The position numbers were made by a program, and so were the translations under genes. Shown here one piece after another: positions 61,697 to 64,000 of a stretch of DNA of 64,000 nucleotides. This DNA comes from Streptomyces sp. NBC_00708. Its GTDB lineage: Bacteria; Actinomycetota; Actinomycetes; Streptomycetales; Streptomycetaceae. The notes below the pieces were generated by a model, which saw nothing but the letters and a program-made list of their open reading frames with translations, was not told the DNA's origin and ran no database searches. The DNA lies in NCBI GenBank assembly GCA_036226585.1, contig CP108997.1, positions 6,014,001 to 6,078,000 on the forward strand, read 5' to 3'. How positions within the stretch are numbered: position 1 is the stretch's first letter; each line of letters opens with the position of its first letter.

Positions 61697-62275
61697 ATGC
61701 CGCACGAACAGCCCCGGAGGAGCCGGCTCGCGTTGGCGGATACGCCCAATGCCGTCGCTCTGGCGCGGCTCCACACTGCTGATGTTCTCTCGGGCTGGGG
61801 CGTCTCCTCCGACATCGTCGAGACGGCGAAGCTCCTGGTGTCCGAGCTGGCGACCAACGCCGTGCGGCACTCGGAGACGGGACAGGCGCCCGCCCTTCCA
61901 CTCGCGTCGCCGAGCAGCGTGCAGACCTTCGAGCTGCTACTGGAGGCCCTGCCGTGCGCCGTCAGGCTTTCGGTGTGGGACCGGGATGTGAGACCGCCCG
62001 TTCTGAAGGAGGTCGGCGTCGACGCGACGGGTGGGCGCGGGATCTTCATCGTGGCGGCGATGAGCAGGAACTGGGGTTACTACCCGGCCCGTGGCCTGCC
62101 GGGCAAAGTGGTGTGGGCCGAGATCGCCCTCGCTTCCGTGAGCCCGGAGGACGACCGCGACGCTTCGGTGTCGTCCCCCGGCCGACGCGCGACGGGTGAT
62201 CTCCGTGCGTCCGGGGATGAGCGGGCCGACCCGAACGTGATCGGTCGCGTACTCGTCGGCATCAAGGAACTCTGA
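61697..62275 (+). CDS. ATP-binding anti-sigma-type (HATPase) protein
   Basis: A 192-residue GHKL ATPase: N-box LLVSELATNAVRHS, glycine box ATGGRGIFIVAAMSRNWGYY, and LPGKVVWAEIAL at the end. It has a 30-residue insertion (PALPLASPSSVQTFELLLEA) and a disordered, Arg/Asp-rich C-terminus of about 50 residues. ATG 61697 follows AGGAGG at ideal distance. It is divergent from the HTH-TPR regulator across 191 bp and probably belongs to the same control system. Confidence 0.86.
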   Translation: MPHEQPRRSRLALADTPNAVALARLHTADVLSGWGVSSDIVETAKLLVSELATNAVRHSETGQAPALPLASPSSVQTFELLLEALPCAVRLSVWDRDVRPPVLKEVGVDATGGRGIFIVAAMSRNWGYYPARGLPGKVVWAEIALASVSPEDDRDASVSSPGRRATGDLRASGDERADPNVIGRVLVGIKEL

Positions 62276-62421
62276 GCGCCCGCCGACCGAATGTCTTCCG
62301 CCCGCGCAGCTCGTCGCTCCGTGGCTTCGTACGGAAGTCACCGAGTCAGCGCCCTGCGAGATGCGACATAGGCGAGTGAACCACCAGCACGTACTGGACC
62401 TACCCCTACGAGGACAACCTG

Positions 62422-63165
62422 ATGACGAACTCGCTTACGACGGCGGCGGACGCCCCCGATACGACGACCGAGGCGGCCACGACTCGCGCGCTGAAGCTTG
62501 TCCTGGAGTACGCCGGTCTCGGCTTCGAGCTGGAGGAGGGCGGCGCGGCGGGTGGCTGCCGTCTGCGGTTGACTCCCTCGGCCGCCCACCCCTGGACGCG
62601 CGGAGACGTGCGGGGTCACCTGCTCGCCGAAGGCATCGCCGTAGAGGCGGCACGTTGTGAACAGCCCCTGCCCGGTCCCGGCCCCGGCCACGAACTGCTT
62701 CTCCTCCTGCCTTCGGACGCGGAAGTCCGGGCTCTCGGGCGACTGTTCGAAGCCCGTCTCACCGAGGCGCAGTACGCGGCACTGCAGCTGCATCGCGCGC
62801 TGGCGCGCATCGGTGTCGAGCGGCATGTGGACATCCAGACCACGGGGGACCGGGCCCTCATCGACATCGGCGTGTTCGACACAGACGCGGCCACGCTGCT
62901 GTACCGCGGTCTCGGCGGTGACGAGGCGGTTCTCCGTGACCTCGATCTTGCGGACTGGCACGACCACGAGCGGTTCGCCCGGGAACTGGAGCGGGCCATC
63001 TCCGCGACCGGGCAGGTGCCGCTTGTCGAGTCGGTGCCCACCTGCGGGCATTGCCAGGGCCGGTACGGCGGCAACCGCATCCGGCTCGACTACCTGGATC
63101 CCGACGACGCTCTGCTCCTCGCGGACGCGCTGCTCCGGGTTGCCGCGCCGGCAGATCCGACCTAG
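62422..63165 (+). CDS. Hypothetical protein with a CGHC motif
   Basis: A 247-residue protein. The first 25 residues are Thr/Ala-rich and disordered; then LKLVLEYAGLGFELEEGG, HPWTRGDVRGHLLAEGIAVE, LTEAQYAALQLHRALARIGV, ALIDIGVFDTDAATLLYRGL, and near the end SVPTCGHCQGRYGGNRIRLD. The single C-G-H-C could bind metal or act in redox chemistry, but no thioredoxin fold is visible. It lies 146 bp after the ATPase gene in the same direction. No family recognised. Confidence 0.62.
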   Translation: MTNSLTTAADAPDTTTEAATTRALKLVLEYAGLGFELEEGGAAGGCRLRLTPSAAHPWTRGDVRGHLLAEGIAVEAARCEQPLPGPGPGHELLLLLPSDAEVRALGRLFEARLTEAQYAALQLHRALARIGVERHVDIQTTGDRALIDIGVFDTDAATLLYRGLGGDEAVLRDLDLADWHDHERFARELERAISATGQVPLVESVPTCGHCQGRYGGNRIRLDYLDPDDALLLADALLRVAAPADPT

Positions 63166-63228
63166 GTCCGCGGCCCCGACAGGCATGGGCGCGGCCGTAG
63201 CGGCGATGCGCGCGGGCGGCCGTTGATG

Positions 63229-63489
63229 TCAGGCGCGCTGCGGGGTGATGCTCACCGCGCGGTAGTCGTAGCCGTCCTGCTTGAAGCCGGGCGCTTCCCA
63301 GGTGAGATCGACCTTCTGCCCCGGTGACAGCGTGCGGAAGCCGGGCGCCTGAATGTCGGAGTAGTGGCCGAAGCACCCTCCGGGGGTCTCGGGTGAGTCG
63401 AGGACACCCCAGCCCTCCTCATCCCTCCACTCACGCACCGTCGCCGTCACGACCGCCGTCTTCTTGCGGACCTCTTTACGGCGTCCCAT
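63229..63489 (-). CDS. Cold-shock/OB-fold-like small protein
   Basis: An 86-residue basic protein: TATVREWRDEEGWGVLDSPE, TPGGCFGHYSDIQAPGFRTL, SPGQKVDLTWEAPGFKQDGY. The W-x-x-x-x-G-W-G-V-L and F-x-H-Y pattern is that of cold-shock domains (G-W/Y-G-F-I and V-F-V-H), with a short insertion. It may bind RNA or DNA. ATG 63489 follows AAAGGAG. The gene is convergent with the CGHC protein gene. Confidence 0.78.
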   Translation of the reverse strand: MGRRKEVRKKTAVVTATVREWRDEEGWGVLDSPETPGGCFGHYSDIQAPGFRTLSPGQKVDLTWEAPGFKQDGYDYRAVSITPQRA

Positions 63490-63507
63490 CTGCCGCTCCT
63501 TTCACCT

Positions 63508-63590
63508 AGGGCGTTGTCACCAGTTGACCGGGCGCCGGCAGGCGATGTCGAGCCATTTGTCCTTGGTGTGCCGTACCCATCAGCACGCGG
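63508..63590 (-). mobile_element. Possible transposase-end remnant
   Basis: The stretch beginning CTAGGGCGTTGTCACC codes on the minus strand for VRHTKDKWLDIACRRPVNW followed by a stop, out of frame with any neighbour. CTAGGGCG is also found at 54165 beside an IS fragment. It resembles the tail of a transposase, but the evidence is thin. Confidence 0.3.
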
Positions 63591-63609
63591 TCCGAGCCCG
63601 TCGGCCGCC

Positions 63610-64000
63610 CTACCTGGCGAGTTCGACCGGCTCGTACAGTCGCGTCAGCTTCAGGGGATTCCGCACCAAGTAGACGCGGGTGACCCGTCCCTCCTCCACC
63701 ACGAGGCTCACCGCCGTGGCCGGCTCGCCGTCGATCTCGATCCGGCCGCCGGACGCCCCGTTGAGCCACACCGGTGTTGTCGTGAGTGCGGCCATGTGCA
63801 CCCGGTTGGTGCGCGCGAGCACATTCGCCACGAGTTCGACCCCGTGGATCGGAGCCAGAGCGGCGGCGGCAAGTCCGCCACCATCGGCGATCAGGACCAC
63901 GTCCGGCGCCATGACCTCCACAAGTTCCCGCAACTGCCCGGTACGCAGGGCGAGCAGGAACCGCTCCACCACTGCCCGCTGCTCCGAACGGCTCACCTTC
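63610..64000 (-). CDS. ECF41-type sigma factor (SigJ-like), C-terminal part, cut by the window
   Basis: The visible 129 residues are the SnoaL-like C-terminal domain of ECF41 sigma factors: RAVVERFLLALRTGQLRELV, VMAPDVVLIADGGGLAAAAL, PIHGVELVANVLART, VNGASGG-like PVWLNGASGG, and VYLVRNPLKLTRL. The N-P-x-K-L at the end is the conserved ECF41 tail motif. The frame stays open through 64000, so the sigma-2 and sigma-4 domains lie outside. In this family the C-terminal domain modulates the sigma factor without an anti-sigma factor. Confidence 0.85.
   Translation of the reverse strand, partial: KVSRSEQRAVVERFLLALRTGQLRELVEVMAPDVVLIADGGGLAAAALAPIHGVELVANVLARTNRVHMAALTTTPVWLNGASGGRIEIDGEPATAVSLVVEEGRVTRVYLVRNPLKLTRLYEPVELAR

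Overview
The window looks like a piece of a Streptomyces chromosome. It is very GC-rich, codons end in G or C, start codons are often GTG, neighbouring genes overlap by ATGA or GTGA, and the families present (DUF2637, DUF5709, TerD, PucR, BldD-era anti-sigma-type ATPases, ECF41 sigma) are typical of that genus. Nothing was searched; every family call is from reading the sequence.

Layout. 1-6.1 kb: a TetR regulator cut by the left edge, a transmembrane Ser/Thr kinase with a collagen-like and Gly/Ser-rich stalk, a small anti-sigma-type ATPase, a DUF2637 membrane protein, and a FhuF-like [2Fe-2S] protein with a DtxR/DmdR-type iron box, divergent from a GntR regulator. 6.1-15.8 kb: a TPR-like protein, then a purine-catabolism unit: a PucR regulator divergent from a three-subunit xanthine dehydrogenase, an NCS2 purine permease and an XdhC maturation protein. 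15.9-29.8 kb: a large secreted subtilase, an MFS exporter, a 164-bp palindromic MITE-like repeat whose end supplies the stop codon of a nucleotidyltransferase-like gene, a RibD/DHFR-like reductase, a secreted peptidoglycan hydrolase with two catalytic domains, a compact ACP - ketosynthase - alpha/beta-hydrolase operon, and a secreted ExeM-type nuclease.

30.0-41.3 kb: an apparent organosulfur-acquisition locus. A ROK regulator is preceded by a short leader peptide of the actinobacterial sulfur-gene type, predicted to be leaderless. After it comes a second small ORF containing CCGRC, then a tightly coupled operon: flavin reductase, substrate-binding lipoprotein, permease, ATPase, FMNH2-dependent monooxygenase, a 1274-residue fused ABC exporter and an aldo/keto reductase. 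41.3-53.1 kb: small stress-type proteins (SnoaL-like, DUF5709, DUF6296-like, TerD), an EamA-type transporter, an AlkZ-like DNA glycosylase candidate, a GAF-LuxR regulator facing two coupled acyl-CoA ligases, a zinc-ribbon protein, and glyoxylate carboligase behind two 15-bp operator-like boxes.

53.2-64 kb is accessory DNA. It has weaker codon bias, pieces of IS5- and IS630-family elements (53.9-57.0 kb), genes whose 3' ends run into IS sequence, a divergent orotidine-phosphate-decarboxylase homologue, and a coupled four-gene operon (HTH-TPR regulator, GNAT, RibD-type reductase, cytidine-deaminase-like protein) divergent from an anti-sigma-type ATPase. The right edge cuts an ECF41-type sigma factor. 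No tRNA, rRNA or CRISPR array was seen.
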